Shown: positions 10,104 through 19,057, numbered from the stretch's first letter. The stretch is 64,000 bases of DNA from an uncultured bacterium (GCA_947643595.1 CANRWP010000001.1:62001-126000); one strand, 5' to 3'. Translations and numbers: made by a program. Notes: generated by a model from the letters alone, not told the origin.

Positions 10104-11062
10104 TTGGGAAACGGGGAAAATTGCTGATAGTTTTATATATGATATTTTTGGTCATTCTGTTTTTGATGTGTTCGACGGATCTGATCATCCGGGAACCGGA
10201 GAAAGAAGTCTATCAGATTGCGGTGATCGTTGAGGATGCGAGGGATGATAATTACGGCAATTTCCGGAAGGGGATGGATCAGGCGGCGGTGGAGTTCAAT
10301 GCGGACGTGCGCTTTATCACGCTCTATGAGGAGATGGATGCCGGACAGCAGTTGGATCTGATCGACAGGGAGCGACAGGACGGCGCGGATGCGCTGATCG
10401 TGGCGCCGGTGGATGAAAAGGTGCTGGCCGCCGCATCCGGAAAACAGGGGAGCGCTCCGATGGTTCTGCTCGGAATCGGGGAGCCGGAGGAGAAAACGGC
10501 GGCGGTTGTCGTCGATTACCGAAAGATGGGCGAACAGCTGGCGGAGGAGATGAAAAAGCGTATTCCCGCCGGCAGCCATGTGCTGATCCTGGCTGAGGCT
10601 CATGAGAGGAGCGCCACAGCGGAGGATTTTCTGCAGGGGGCGGAAGCGGTTCTGGAAGACGGCGGATATGATTGCCGGAGGGTAAGGCCGGAGGGAGAGG
10701 AGGGTTATCGGGAAGTGCTCGAAGCCCTGCCGGAGGGAAAGGCGGTGATTCTGGCAGGAACCCCTGAGGCTTTAGCGGAAGCGGGGGGGATTCTGGAGGA
10801 GGATCCTGTTCTCGCCGGCTGTGTGCAGGGCCTTTACGGGCGCGGAAGCACTATGGCGGCGCTGAACGACCTGGACAGCGGCGTTGTCACGGGAATCTGT
10901 GTGACGGATGAGTTCAGCAGAGGATACTTCAGCGTGCAGATGGCGATTGAAGCGCTGGAGAAAAGGGGCGGACACGACCCGCTGGTCATGGAATCCTACT
11001 ATATAGAAAAGAAAGATTTGAGGAAATCGGAATATGAGAAGATGCTGTTTCCTATGGAGTAG
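10100..11062 (+). CDS. Membrane-anchored periplasmic-binding-protein-like sensor
   Basis: The 320 residues start with a hydrophobic helix (about residues 9-30) that has no convincing lipobox (FLMC), so the protein is likely a TM-anchored extracellular domain. The rest is a type I periplasmic-binding fold (YQIAVIVEDARDD ... ADALIVAPVDEKV), related to RbsB/LacI ligand domains. The ATG overlaps the kinase stop codon (ATGA). No transporter genes are adjacent, and the next gene is a second binding protein, so a sensory role with the kinase, like that described for XylFII-LytS in clostridia, is more likely than transport. The ligand is unknown. Confidence 0.75.
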   Translation: MIGKRGKLLIVLYMIFLVILFLMCSTDLIIREPEKEVYQIAVIVEDARDDNYGNFRKGMDQAAVEFNADVRFITLYEEMDAGQQLDLIDRERQDGADALIVAPVDEKVLAAASGKQGSAPMVLLGIGEPEEKTAAVVVDYRKMGEQLAEEMKKRIPAGSHVLILAEAHERSATAEDFLQGAEAVLEDGGYDCRRVRPEGEEGYREVLEALPEGKAVILAGTPEALAEAGGILEEDPVLAGCVQGLYGRGSTMAALNDLDSGVVTGICVTDEFSRGYFSVQMAIEALEKRGGHDPLVMESYYIEKKDLRKSEYEKMLFPME

Positions 11063-12077
11063 TGGGAAGAAAAAGAAAATTCTGGCACTGCTGGCAGTGG
11101 TGTGCGCTTTTCTCACGGCGTGCCAGGGCCCGAGGGAGGAGGAGGAAAAGAACTCCATCCGCATCGGGATAAGCCTCTACAGAGGGGATGACACATTCAT
11201 AAACAATATACGAAACGAACTGGAGGAGAAGGCGAAAGAATACGAGCAGGAGCACGGCATTAAAGTGACCCTCGACATTCAGGAGGCGAAGGGCAGCCAG
11301 AGTACGCAGAACAATCAGGTGGATCGGCTGATCTCTCTGGGATGCGATGTGCTGTGTATCAATCCGGTGGACCGCATGGACGCGACGGTGGTCATAGACA
11401 AGGCCATGACGGCGGGAGTGCCTGTCGTGTTTTTTAATCGTCAGCCGGTGGAGGAGGACATGAACCGCTGGGACAGGCTCTACTATATCGGTGTGGACGC
11501 AAAGGAGACAGGTATTCTCCAGGGACAGCTGATAGCGGATCTCTATCGGGAGCAGCCGGATCGGATAGACATAAATGATGACGGTGTCGTCAGCTATGTC
11601 CTGCTGGAGGGAGAGACAAACCATCAGGATGCGATGGTTCGCACGGAATGGTCTATACAGACTTTGAAGGACGAGGGTGTGCCGATCGAGAGGATAACCG
11701 GGGGGATTGCCAACTGGGAGCGCAGCCAGGCCTCCGCACTGATGGAGCAGTGGATCAGCAGCTGTCCGGATACCATAGAGCTGGTAGTCAGCAACAACGA
11801 TGATATGGCGCTGGGGGCGATCGATGCCCTGGAGCGGGCGGGGATCGAAGGGGTGAACGTAGTCGGAATCGACGGGACAAATCCTGGGGTGGAGGCCATG
11901 GAGAACGGTAAACTTTTGGGTACGGTGTCCAGCAACAAGGAAGTATACGGCAGCGCGGTCATAGAACTTGCCGCCAGCTGCGCTCTCGGGGAACCTCTGC
12001 CGCAGGAATATCCGCTGACAGACGGCAGATACTACTGGATCCCGCAGGAGATACTGATCCAGGATCTGGAGGGCTGA
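11034..12077 (+). CDS. MglB-like sugar-binding lipoprotein
   Basis: The protein has 347 residues, with a signal peptide and lipobox LTAC, so Cys30 would be lipidated. The body is a galactose-binding-protein-type fold (IRIGISLYRGDDTFI near the start). A segment DINDDGVVSYVLLEGE corresponds to the calcium loop of E. coli MglB, and NNDDMALGAIDAL is the family hinge and ligand region. ATG 11034 has AGGAAA seven bases upstream and overlaps the previous gene by 29 bases. Unlike the main MglB downstream, it lacks a long acidic linker after the Cys. It ends 47 bases before a promoter, so it belongs to the sensing operon and probably acts as a receptor for the YesM kinase. Confidence 0.82.
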   Translation: MRRCCFLWSSGKKKKILALLAVVCAFLTACQGPREEEEKNSIRIGISLYRGDDTFINNIRNELEEKAKEYEQEHGIKVTLDIQEAKGSQSTQNNQVDRLISLGCDVLCINPVDRMDATVVIDKAMTAGVPVVFFNRQPVEEDMNRWDRLYYIGVDAKETGILQGQLIADLYREQPDRIDINDDGVVSYVLLEGETNHQDAMVRTEWSIQTLKDEGVPIERITGGIANWERSQASALMEQWISSCPDTIELVVSNNDDMALGAIDALERAGIEGVNVVGIDGTNPGVEAMENGKLLGTVSSNKEVYGSAVIELAASCALGEPLPQEYPLTDGRYYWIPQEILIQDLEG

Positions 12078-12123
12078 CTGCCGGAAAAGAGAAAAATTTT
12101 ATATATAATCAAAGAAAATCTTA

Positions 12124-12152
12124 TTGAAAACGGTGAGAAATTCCTCTATAAT
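12124..12152 (+). promoter_or_regulatory. Promoter of the mglBAC operon
   Basis: TTGAAA (12124-12129) and TATAAT (12147-12152) are 17 bases apart, giving a start near 12159 and a leader of about 90 bases. The -35 region reads TGAAAACGGTGAGA. It resembles a catabolite response element but differs at the conserved C near its 3' end, so CcpA control is only a possibility. The YesN regulator upstream is the natural candidate activator. Confidence 0.75.
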
Positions 12153-12249
12153 GGGCTTATGAGTGGTCATAATGTACAAATGAATGTATAATTATGCAGC
12201 TCAAACCAAAAAAACGCTCAAAAAGAGCAGAATAAAGGGAGGAAAAACC

Positions 12250-13413
12250 ATGAAGAAAAAAATTGCGTTATTGTTAGTTGCCGCAATGACAGTTGCCAGC
12301 CTGGTAGCTTGCGGTAACAGCGCAGCGGATGCTCCGGCAGCAGCGGAGACAGAGGCTCCGGCTGAAGAAACACCGGCAGAAGAGACAGAGGCTCCGGCTG
12401 AGGAAGCAGCGGAAGCACCTGCGGCAGAAGCCGGCTCCGTAGCAGTATTCTACTACACCTACGGCGATACCTACATCTCCAGCGTGCGTTCCGCACTGGA
12501 CGCAGCATTGGACGGCGCAGGCGTTGCATATCAGGATTATGACAGCAACAACAGCCAGACAACTCAGACAGAGCAGATCGATACAGCGATCGCTCAGGGT
12601 GCTAAGGTTCTGGTGGTAAACCAGGTAGATACAGGCTCCGATGACACAACAAAGAACATTATCGAAAAAGCGCAGGCAGCAGACATCCCGGTTATCTTCT
12701 TTAACCGTTCCGTAAGCGAAGAAGTAGTAACCGCTTACGACAAGGCTGTATTCGTAGGTACTGACTACGAAATGGCGGGCCACATGCAGGGCGAAATGAT
12801 CGGTAATTATCTGGTTGAGAACTATGACACTGTTGACTTGAACGGTGATGGCGTGATCTCTTATGTTATGTTCAAAGGACAGGAAGGCAACGCAGAAGCT
12901 GACGCTCGTACACAGTTTGGCGTGGAAGACGCTGACAAAGTGCTGGCAGAAGCAGGCAAGGAGCCCCTTTCCTTCTATGACAGCAACAACAGCGACAAGT
13001 ATCTGGTAGACAAAGACGGCGCATGGTCCGCAGCAGCAGCAACAGATTATCTGCAGACAGCTATGTCCCAGTACAGCGAAGCAAACAACAACATGATCGA
13101 GCTGGTTATCGCAAACAACGATGAGATGGCAATCGGTTCCGTTACAGCTCTGCAGAATGCAGGCTACAACAAAGAAGGCGCTACAGTGATTCCGGTATTC
13201 GGCGTTGACGCTACAGATGCTGCAAAAGACGCGATCGCAGCGGGCAGCATGATCGGTACGATCAAACAGGATGCGGAAGGTATGGCAAATACCATCGCGC
13301 AGATCGCTCAGAACTTCCAGGGCGGCGCAGACAAATTCGCGGATGTTGACGCAGCGAACGTTGTGGGAACATGGCGTGTAAATATTCCTTACGCTACATA
13401 CACAGGTGAATAA
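12250..13413 (+). CDS. mglB: Galactose/methyl-galactoside-binding lipoprotein MglB
   Basis: This is the transporter receptor of the galactose-type CUT2 system. It has 387 residues: signal peptide and lipobox LVAC (lipidated Cys21), an Ala/Glu/Pro/Thr-rich acidic linker at about 27-60, then the ligand fold. DLNGDGVISYVMFKG matches the EF-hand-like calcium loop of MglB, and NNDEMAIGSVTAL the family ligand/hinge strand. These features favour D-galactose or D-glucose rather than ribose. I used ATG 12250, preceded by GGGAGG; upstream in-frame ATGs lack a site. The next gene is separated by a strong hairpin, which probably makes receptor mRNA more abundant than transporter mRNA. Confidence 0.9.
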   Translation: MKKKIALLLVAAMTVASLVACGNSAADAPAAAETEAPAEETPAEETEAPAEEAAEAPAAEAGSVAVFYYTYGDTYISSVRSALDAALDGAGVAYQDYDSNNSQTTQTEQIDTAIAQGAKVLVVNQVDTGSDDTTKNIIEKAQAADIPVIFFNRSVSEEVVTAYDKAVFVGTDYEMAGHMQGEMIGNYLVENYDTVDLNGDGVISYVMFKGQEGNAEADARTQFGVEDADKVLAEAGKEPLSFYDSNNSDKYLVDKDGAWSAAAATDYLQTAMSQYSEANNNMIELVIANNDEMAIGSVTALQNAGYNKEGATVIPVFGVDATDAAKDAIAAGSMIGTIKQDAEGMANTIAQIAQNFQGGADKFADVDAANVVGTWRVNIPYATYTGE

Positions 13414-13478
13414 GGAACAGGATCTTCCGACCAAAAGTCAGAAATTTTGTGGCCGCACATTGTGTGTGCGGTCATAGA

Positions 13479-13507
13479 AAAAGAGTCCGGTCCAACCGGA
13501 CTCTTTT
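13479..13507 (+). terminator. Strong hairpin between mglB and mglA (partial terminator)
   Basis: A perfect 13-bp stem AAAAGAGTCCGGT / ACCGGACTCTTTT with a CCA loop is followed by ATC. A second hairpin precedes it, GGCCGCACA pairing with TGTGCGGTC (13451-13473). It lies inside the operon, so it likely works as an attenuator or 3' stabiliser. Confidence 0.85.
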
Positions 13508-13548
13508 ATCAAATAAAAGAACAGCTTTTAAAACGGAGGTGAGATGAT

Positions 13549-15075
13549 TTGGAAAAACAGACAGCATCGTCTGACAACAAAAATGTGCTCCTGAAGATGG
13601 AGGGCATCTGCAAGGAATTTCCCGGTGTAAAGGCCCTTGACAATGTAAATCTTACCGTGAAAGCCGGTACGGTGCATGCGCTGATGGGCGAAAACGGAGC
13701 TGGAAAGTCCACACTGATGAAGTGCTTGTTCGGGGTGTACAACAAGGACAGCGGCCACATTTACCTTGAGGGAAATGAAATCAATTTTAAGACATCCAAA
13801 GAGGCTCTGGAGAACGGCGTGGCCATGGTGCATCAGGAGCTGAACCAGGCGCTGAAACGAAACGTGATGGACAACATGTGGCTGGGGCGTTTCCCGAAAA
13901 TTTCAAAGTGGTGTCCTCTGACAAGCGAAAAGAAGATGTATGATGCCACGACGAAGGTATTCGAGGAACTGGATGTCCATGTGGATCCCAGAACGGTCAT
14001 GAGCAGGATGCCGGTGTCGCAGCGCCAGATGGTAGAGATTGCCAAGGCGGTATCTTTTAACTCCAAAGTGATAGTTTTTGATGAACCCACGTCCTCTCTG
14101 ACAGAGGAAGAGGTAGAGCATCTGTTCCGTATCATCAATATGCTTCGGGACCGCGGATGCGGCATTATCTACATATCTCATAAGATGGAGGAGATCCTGC
14201 GGATTTCAGATGAAGTGACGATTATGCGTGACGGCCAGTGGGTAGCTACCCGTCCCGCGAAAGAACTGACAATGAATGAGATCATTCGTCTGATGGTAGG
14301 GCGCGAGTTGACGAACCGTTATCCGGAGAAGGATAATAAGATAGGCGAGCCGATCCTGCAGGTGAAAAATCTGACAGCGCAGTATTCTCTGCTGAGAGAT
14401 GTCTCCTTTGAGGCGAAAGCGGGAGAAGTTCTCGGTGTGGCGGGACTTGACGGTTCCGGGCGGACCGAACTTCTGGAAAATATTTTTGGCATTGCGACAA
14501 GAAAGGACGGGGAGATATATCTGCACGGCAAAAGGGTCATGAACCGGAACGCCAGAGAGTCCCTGGCGAATAAATTTGCCATGCTGACGGAGGAGCGGCG
14601 CGCCACGGGTATTTTCGGTATCCGTGATATTCAGGCGAATACGACGATATCCAGCCTGCCCAAATACAAGAAGGGACCGTTCCTCAGCGATAAGCTTATG
14701 AGCGAATCGACCGAATGGGGCATCAATGCCATGAGGACAAAGACTCCAAGCCAGAAGACGCAGATCAGATCGTTGTCCGGCGGTAATCAGCAGAAGGTTA
14801 TTTTGGCGAGATGGCTGCTGACAGATCCGGAGGTACTGCTTCTGGATGAACCTACGAGGGGCATCGACGTAGGCGCTAAGTATGAGATCTATCAGTTGAT
14901 CCTGGATCTGGCAAAACAGGGGAAAACGATCATTATGGTTTCTTCGGAAATGCCGGAACTGTTGGGGGTATGTGACAGGATTCTGGTAATGTCCGGCGGG
15001 CGGCTCTCGGGAGAGGTCGGCGCAAAGGAGACATCACAGGAAGAGATCATGACACTGGCCGCAAAATACGCGTAA
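13549..15075 (+). CDS. mglA: Galactose-type ABC transporter ATPase MglA
   Basis: MglA is a 508-residue tandem ABC ATPase of the CUT2 sugar family that energises uptake through MglC. The first domain has Walker [10 protein letters not shown] at residues 47-55 and a Q-loop HQELN. Its signature is the weaker [11 protein letters not shown], and Walker B is [11 protein letters not shown]. The second domain has the atypical [10 protein letters not shown] Walker A typical of CUT2 second halves, then LSGGNQQKV and [15 protein letters not shown]. The start is TTG 13549, six bases after GGAGGTGA; the nearby ATG 13544 is out of frame. mglC follows after 13 bases. Confidence 0.93.
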   Translation: MEKQTASSDNKNVLLKMEGICKEFPGVKALDNVNLTVKAGTVHALMGENGAGKSTLMKCLFGVYNKDSGHIYLEGNEINFKTSKEALENGVAMVHQELNQALKRNVMDNMWLGRFPKISKWCPLTSEKKMYDATTKVFEELDVHVDPRTVMSRMPVSQRQMVEIAKAVSFNSKVIVFDEPTSSLTEEEVEHLFRIINMLRDRGCGIIYISHKMEEILRISDEVTIMRDGQWVATRPAKELTMNEIIRLMVGRELTNRYPEKDNKIGEPILQVKNLTAQYSLLRDVSFEAKAGEVLGVAGLDGSGRTELLENIFGIATRKDGEIYLHGKRVMNRNARESLANKFAMLTEERRATGIFGIRDIQANTTISSLPKYKKGPFLSDKLMSESTEWGINAMRTKTPSQKTQIRSLSGGNQQKVILARWLLTDPEVLLLDEPTRGIDVGAKYEIYQLILDLAKQGKTIIMVSSEMPELLGVCDRILVMSGGRLSGEVGAKETSQEEIMTLAAKYA

Positions 15076-15088
15076 GGAGGGAGAGAGA

Positions 15089-16162
15089 GTGGCTGAGAAT
15101 AAATTAAAAGCAAAAGAACAGGCTTTCAAGGAGCTTTCCTCGAAAGATAAAACAAAAAAGATAACTGATCTGCTGTTGAATAATGCGATGTATATCATCA
15201 TTGTACTGGCGGTTATCTATGTAGCAATTAAAGTACCGGCGTTTTTGAAGCTTCCTTCTATTGTGAACGTTATTTCACTGACAGCGGCGAAGCTGCCTAT
15301 AGCGCTCGGAATAGGCGGCTGTATCGTGCTGACGGGTACTGATATTTCCGCCGGCCGTGTGGTTGGCCTGACGGCATGTATTTCGGCATCCCTTTTGACG
15401 ACCACATTCAAGGTATTTCCGGATATGCAGAGCGCACCGCCGATCATTGTGGTAATGCTCGTTATTCTTCTGGCGGGCGGCCTTGTAGGTCTGGTGAACG
15501 GTTTCAGCGTGGCAAAGTTTAAGCTGCATCCGTTTATCGTGACGCTGTCCACACAGCTTATCGTGTATGGTATTATCCTGATGTATCTGATGAGAGGTAC
15601 AAACAACGGCCAGACACTGAGCGGCCTGACGGACGGTTACAGGGATCTGGTTACCGGTACGCTGTTCAGCATCCCGACGGCAACAGGATCTGTGGCGATA
15701 CCGAAGTATGTTCTGTACAGCTTTATTCTTGTCATCGTCATGTGGATTATCTGGAATAAGACTACTTTTGGCAAAAACATGTTTGCGGTGGGTTCCAACG
15801 AGGAAGCGGCCAACGTGTCCGGTGTCAATGTGTCGAGAACGATCATTATGGTATTTGTTCTGGCGGGTATGATGTATGCCGTTACCGGTTTCCTGGATGG
15901 CGCGCGTATCGCTTCCGCAAACGCGAATACCGGTCTGAACTACGAGTGTGATGCAATTGCAGCCTGCGTTATCGGCGGCGTATCTTTCGTAGGCGGTATC
16001 GGACGTATCAGCGGTATCGTGGTGGGTGTTCTGCTTCTGCAGATCATCTTTACGGGGCTGAACTTCCTGGCAGTTGATGCCAATATGCTTTACATCATCA
16101 AAGGTCTGATCATCCTGATTGCCTGCGCGATCGATATGCGGAAATATCTTGTGAAGAAATAA
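15089..16162 (+). CDS. mglC: Galactose-type ABC transporter permease MglC
   Basis: MglC is a 357-residue membrane permease of the CUT2/BPD_transp_2 family, with roughly ten hydrophobic segments after a basic cytoplasmic N-terminus. The family motif GGCIVLTGTDISAGRVVGL (near residue 72) and the later GSNEEAANVSGVNV and VIGGVSFVGGIG loops match MglC/RbsC permeases that contact the ATPase. The GTG start at 15089 has AAGGAGG eight bases before it. It completes a full mglBAC set; no galactose catabolic genes (galK, galT) occur in the window. Confidence 0.93.
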   Translation: MAENKLKAKEQAFKELSSKDKTKKITDLLLNNAMYIIIVLAVIYVAIKVPAFLKLPSIVNVISLTAAKLPIALGIGGCIVLTGTDISAGRVVGLTACISASLLTTTFKVFPDMQSAPPIIVVMLVILLAGGLVGLVNGFSVAKFKLHPFIVTLSTQLIVYGIILMYLMRGTNNGQTLSGLTDGYRDLVTGTLFSIPTATGSVAIPKYVLYSFILVIVMWIIWNKTTFGKNMFAVGSNEEAANVSGVNVSRTIIMVFVLAGMMYAVTGFLDGARIASANANTGLNYECDAIAACVIGGVSFVGGIGRISGIVVGVLLLQIIFTGLNFLAVDANMLYIIKGLIILIACAIDMRKYLVKK

Positions 16163-16182
16163 GATCTGTACAGGAGAGTGAG

Positions 16183-16554
16183 ATGGAAGAACCAAAACAA
16201 CAGCCTGAACAGCAGACTCCGCAGCTGCGGGGACTTTACAGCAAGGTAAAGATATCTGTCAGGACATTGAATATCATTATCGTGGTATTGGTCATTGCGC
16301 TGATCGGCTGCATGGCATTCGGCATAGCCAAGGGAGGTTTCCGTGTCAGCTTTGATACACAGGGCGGAACGCCGGTGGAGATGCAGAGCGGGATTATGCA
16401 TGGGGAGCTGATAGAAGTGCCGGAGGAACCGACCAGAGAAGGGTTCGAGTTCGATGGCTGGTATCTGGATACCGCGGGTACGATGCCCTGGGATCCGGAG
16501 GAGGATAAGGTGACGGAATCCATAACGCTGTATGCGGGATGGAGAGAGAAATAA
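16183..16554 (+). CDS. Single-TM protein with one InlB B-repeat domain
   Basis: The 123 residues comprise a Pro/Gln-rich N-terminus, one TM helix (about 29-48) and an extracellular Listeria-Bacteroides (InlB B-type) repeat at about 53-121, recognised by VSFDTQGGTPVE, the GYxFDGWY-like segment FEFDGWYLD and LYAGW at the end. Such repeats usually occur in large surface proteins, so a lone repeat on a small membrane protein in a sugar-transport operon is unusual. It follows mglC by 20 bases with GGAGAGTGAG as ribosome binding site, and a terminator follows, so it is the last mgl gene. Function is unknown; a role as accessory or scaffolding part of the transporter is speculation. Confidence 0.75.
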   Translation: MEEPKQQPEQQTPQLRGLYSKVKISVRTLNIIIVVLVIALIGCMAFGIAKGGFRVSFDTQGGTPVEMQSGIMHGELIEVPEEPTREGFEFDGWYLDTAGTMPWDPEEDKVTESITLYAGWREK

Positions 16555-16569
16555 AAGAAGAATAAAAGA

Positions 16570-16616
16570 AAAACAGCAGGGCGTTCTCCTTTTGTCGGGA
16601 TACGTCCTGCTGTTTT
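16570..16616 (+). terminator. Terminator of the mgl operon
   Basis: AAAACAGCAGGGCGT (16570-16584) pairs with ACGTCCTGCTGTTTT (16602-16616), with one G-U pair. The stem ends in TTTT. Confidence 0.85.
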
Positions 16617-16642
16617 AGTGCTGAATTTTATTTCGGAAAGGA

Positions 16643-16671
16643 TTGAATAATGGAAACAGGTTGTTTATAAT
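16643..16671 (+). promoter_or_regulatory. Promoter of araA
   Basis: TTGAAT (16643-16648) and TATAAT (16666-16671) are separated by 17 bases, with a predicted start near 16678. The leader is about 68 bases. No clear AraR-type operator was recognised. Confidence 0.75.
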
Positions 16672-16745
16672 AAAAAGTGCAGAGGAATAAAAACAGGTAA
16701 TACAGAAGGATAGCAAAACCAAAAACAGATTATGGAGGGTAATCA

Positions 16746-18242
16746 ATGAAAGCAGTAAAGAACTACAAATTTTGGTTTTGCACAGGCTCTCAGGATCTCT
16801 ACGGGGACGAGTGCCTGAAAAAAGTGGCGAAGCATTCCCAGATCATTGTGGAAGAGCTGAACAAGTCGAGAGTTCTGCCCTTTGAGGTAGTTTGGAAACC
16901 GACCCTGATCACGAATGAGCTGATCAGAAAGACTTTTAACGAGGCGAATACGGATGAAGAATGCGCCGGTGTTATCACATGGATGCACACCTTCTCACCG
17001 GCGAAGTCCTGGATCCTGGGCCTGCAGGAGTACAGGAAGCCGCTTCTTCATCTGCATACGCAGTTTAATGAAGAAATTCCCTATGATACCATCGATATGG
17101 ATTTCATGAACGAGAACCAGGCGGCCCACGGCGACAGGGAGTACGGACATATTGTGAGCCGTATGGGTATCGAGAGAAAGGTTGTCATGGGGCACTGGTC
17201 CGACAGAAAAGTGCAGGAGAGGATCGCATCCTGGATGCGGACCGCAATAGGCGTGATCGAGTCCAGCCATGTGAGAGTGATGCGTGTCGCTGACAATATG
17301 AGAAACGTGGCTGTTACGGAGGGTGATAAGGTGGAAGCTCAGCTGAAGTTCGGCTGGGAGGTGGACACCTATCCGGTGAATGAGATCGCCGAGGCGGTGG
17401 GCGCCGTATCCGAATCCGACACCAATGCGCTGGTGGATGAGTATTATGATAAATATGAGATCCTGCTGGAGGGCAGAGACCCCGCCGAGTTCAGACGCCA
17501 TGTGGCGGTGCAGGCGCAGATCGAGATCGGCTTTGAGCGCTTCCTGGAGGAGAAGAACTATCAGGCTATCGTGACCCACTTTGGCGATCTGGGCGCCTTG
17601 AAACAGCTTCCGGGTCTGGCGATCCAGAGACTGGAGGAAAAGGGTTACGGCTTCGGCGCCGAGGGCGACTGGAAGGTTGCGGCGATGGTGCGCATCATGA
17701 AGCTGATGACGAGCGGCATGAAGGACGCGAAGGGAACTTCCATGCTGGAAGATTACACCTATAATCTGGTGAAAGGAAAAGAGGGTATTCTGCAGGCGCA
17801 TATGCTGGAGATCTGCCCGTCCATCGCGGAGGGACCGATCAGCATCAAGTGTCAGCCGCTGTCCATGGGCGACAGGGAGGATCCCGCGAGACTGGTATTC
17901 ACTTCCAAGGAGGGTCCGGGTATTGCGACTTCTCTGATCGATCTGGGAACGAGGTTCCGTCTGATCATCAACGAGGTAGACTGCAAGAAGGTGGAGAAAC
18001 CGATGCCGAAGCTGCCGGTGGCTACCAACTTCTGGGAGCCGAAGCCGAATCTTTACACAGGCGCCGAGGCGTGGATCCTGGCGGGCGGTGCGCACCATAC
18101 AGCATTCTCTTACGACCTGACTTCCGAACAGATGGTAGACTGGGCGGACGCGATGGGAATCGAGAGCGTGGTGATCGATGCGGATACGACGATCAGGAAC
18201 TTTAAGAATGAACTGAGGTGGAATGCGGCGGTGTATCGGTAA
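16746..18242 (+). CDS. araA: L-arabinose isomerase
   Basis: AraA interconverts L-arabinose and L-ribulose with a divalent metal, usually Mn2+, in the cytoplasm. The 498 residues match the family (about 495-500). The metal and catalytic residues are visible in their usual settings: Glu in GFGAEGDWK, Glu in MLEDYTYN, His in LQAHMLEICPS and His in the HHTAFSYDL segment near residue 447. TGGAGGG precedes the ATG. It is monocistronic here, with its own promoter. The kinase and epimerase of the pathway (araB, araD) lie about 19 kb downstream in a separate RpiR-linked operon. Confidence 0.96.
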   Translation: MKAVKNYKFWFCTGSQDLYGDECLKKVAKHSQIIVEELNKSRVLPFEVVWKPTLITNELIRKTFNEANTDEECAGVITWMHTFSPAKSWILGLQEYRKPLLHLHTQFNEEIPYDTIDMDFMNENQAAHGDREYGHIVSRMGIERKVVMGHWSDRKVQERIASWMRTAIGVIESSHVRVMRVADNMRNVAVTEGDKVEAQLKFGWEVDTYPVNEIAEAVGAVSESDTNALVDEYYDKYEILLEGRDPAEFRRHVAVQAQIEIGFERFLEEKNYQAIVTHFGDLGALKQLPGLAIQRLEEKGYGFGAEGDWKVAAMVRIMKLMTSGMKDAKGTSMLEDYTYNLVKGKEGILQAHMLEICPSIAEGPISIKCQPLSMGDREDPARLVFTSKEGPGIATSLIDLGTRFRLIINEVDCKKVEKPMPKLPVATNFWEPKPNLYTGAEAWILAGGAHHTAFSYDLTSEQMVDWADAMGIESVVIDADTTIRNFKNELRWNAAVYR

Positions 18243-18364
18243 GACGTGGTTGACAGATTACGGCTGCAGGACAGGAAAAGAATTTTAATAGCAATATTGG
18301 TTATGATAAGAAGCAATTATAACATATTGGGAGATGCCAGAAGTTTAGCGAGGTGATAAAATAA

Positions 18365-18604
18365 ATGTTGGCTTTACAGGGATTTTACGATGGAAAGACA
18401 ATTCAGCCATTAGAAAAGATACATGCCAGAAAAAATCAACGCCTGATTATTACGGTGCTGGATGAATTTATTCAGGAAACAGCGGCGGAAACCAAACAGA
18501 CAACAGCGAGAGGATCATTATCTAAATATGCAAGTCCTGATCTGCAACAGCAGGAAAAATCGGCTTGGGAAAAGGCGGTAGTAGAAAAATATGGTAATGC
18601 TTGA
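18365..18604 (+). CDS. Putative antitoxin of a PIN-domain pair
   Basis: The 79-residue protein begins with a short beta-rich segment (MLALQGFYDGKTIQPLEKI), typical of small antitoxin-like proteins that precede PIN toxins, and ends in a charged helix (LQQQEKSAWEKAVVEKYG) that could wrap the toxin. No clear helix-turn-helix is seen. GAGGTGA lies at 18350-18356. It overlaps the PIN gene by 14 bases, the usual arrangement for toxin-antitoxin pairs. The assignment rests on this arrangement and general resemblance. Confidence 0.65.
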   Translation: MLALQGFYDGKTIQPLEKIHARKNQRLIITVLDEFIQETAAETKQTTARGSLSKYASPDLQQQEKSAWEKAVVEKYGNA

Positions 18605-18956
18605 CACCAACATGATTTTAAGATATTTGCTGAATGATAATGAAGAAATGGCATCAGAAGCGGAACGTGTTATAAAGAAAGAAGCGGTACAGGTAAGCAT
18701 AGAGATTATCGCGGAAGTTGTCTATGTCCTGAAAGGCGTATATTCTGTCGGCAGAGAAGAGATAGTGAAAAGTCTTCTTGATTTTTTGGAAGAAGTTGAG
18801 GCAGTAGAGCCGGAAGTATTAAGGCTTGGGTTAAGAACATTTGCGGAACATAATCTGGACTTTCCAGATTGCATTCTGTACGCTTATAACAGAGTCAAAG
18901 GATATGAAATAAAGACATTTGACAAACAACTAAATAAACTGCTGAGAAAAGAATGA
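18591..18956 (+). CDS. PIN-domain protein, VapC-like ribonuclease toxin
   Basis: The 121-residue protein is a compact PIN domain. The first catalytic Asp is in MLDTNMILRYLL. A conserved Glu occurs in IIAEVVYVL, a further Asp in DFPDCILYAYN, and KTFDKQLNKL is the usual final strand/helix with Asp. PIN toxins cut RNA with bound Mg2+ or Mn2+. The start could be the ATG at 18591 or at 18597. Together with the gene upstream it forms a likely type II toxin-antitoxin module, followed by a terminator. Such modules are often mobile, but no repeats or attachment sites were seen around it. Confidence 0.8.
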   Translation: MVMLDTNMILRYLLNDNEEMASEAERVIKKEAVQVSIEIIAEVVYVLKGVYSVGREEIVKSLLDFLEEVEAVEPEVLRLGLRTFAEHNLDFPDCILYAYNRVKGYEIKTFDKQLNKLLRKE

Positions 18957-18969
18957 GGCGGTGTACAAG

Positions 18970-19007
18970 AAAAGCAGGAGTTGGCGTAAAGCTGCTCCTG
19001 CTTTTTT
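18970..19007 (+). terminator. Terminator after the PIN gene
   Basis: AAAAGCAGGAG (18970-18980) pairs perfectly with CTCCTGCTTTT (18994-19004), followed by TTT. Confidence 0.88.
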
Positions 19008-19041
19008 AGTACCTTAATATGTATAAAATGTATAAAAAAAT

Positions 19042-19057
19042 ATTTGTTATAACAAAT
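19042..19057. promoter_or_regulatory. Perfect 16-bp palindrome, candidate operator
   Basis: ATTTGTTATAACAAAT is its own reverse complement. It lies about 45 bases upstream of the -35 box of the glycoside cluster in a very AT-rich stretch. It resembles the TTTGTT/AACAAA half-sites bound by ROK and LacI-type sugar regulators. Binding is inferred only. Confidence 0.5.

Noticed and set aside
12124-12140. Catabolite response element at the mgl promoter
   Set aside because: It differs from the consensus at a conserved C and no second site supports it.
12274-13434. A 386-codon open frame on the minus strand opposite mglB
   Set aside because: It is rich in Cys and His, has no ribosome binding site, and covers a well-supported receptor gene. 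Long antisense frames arise from codon bias here.
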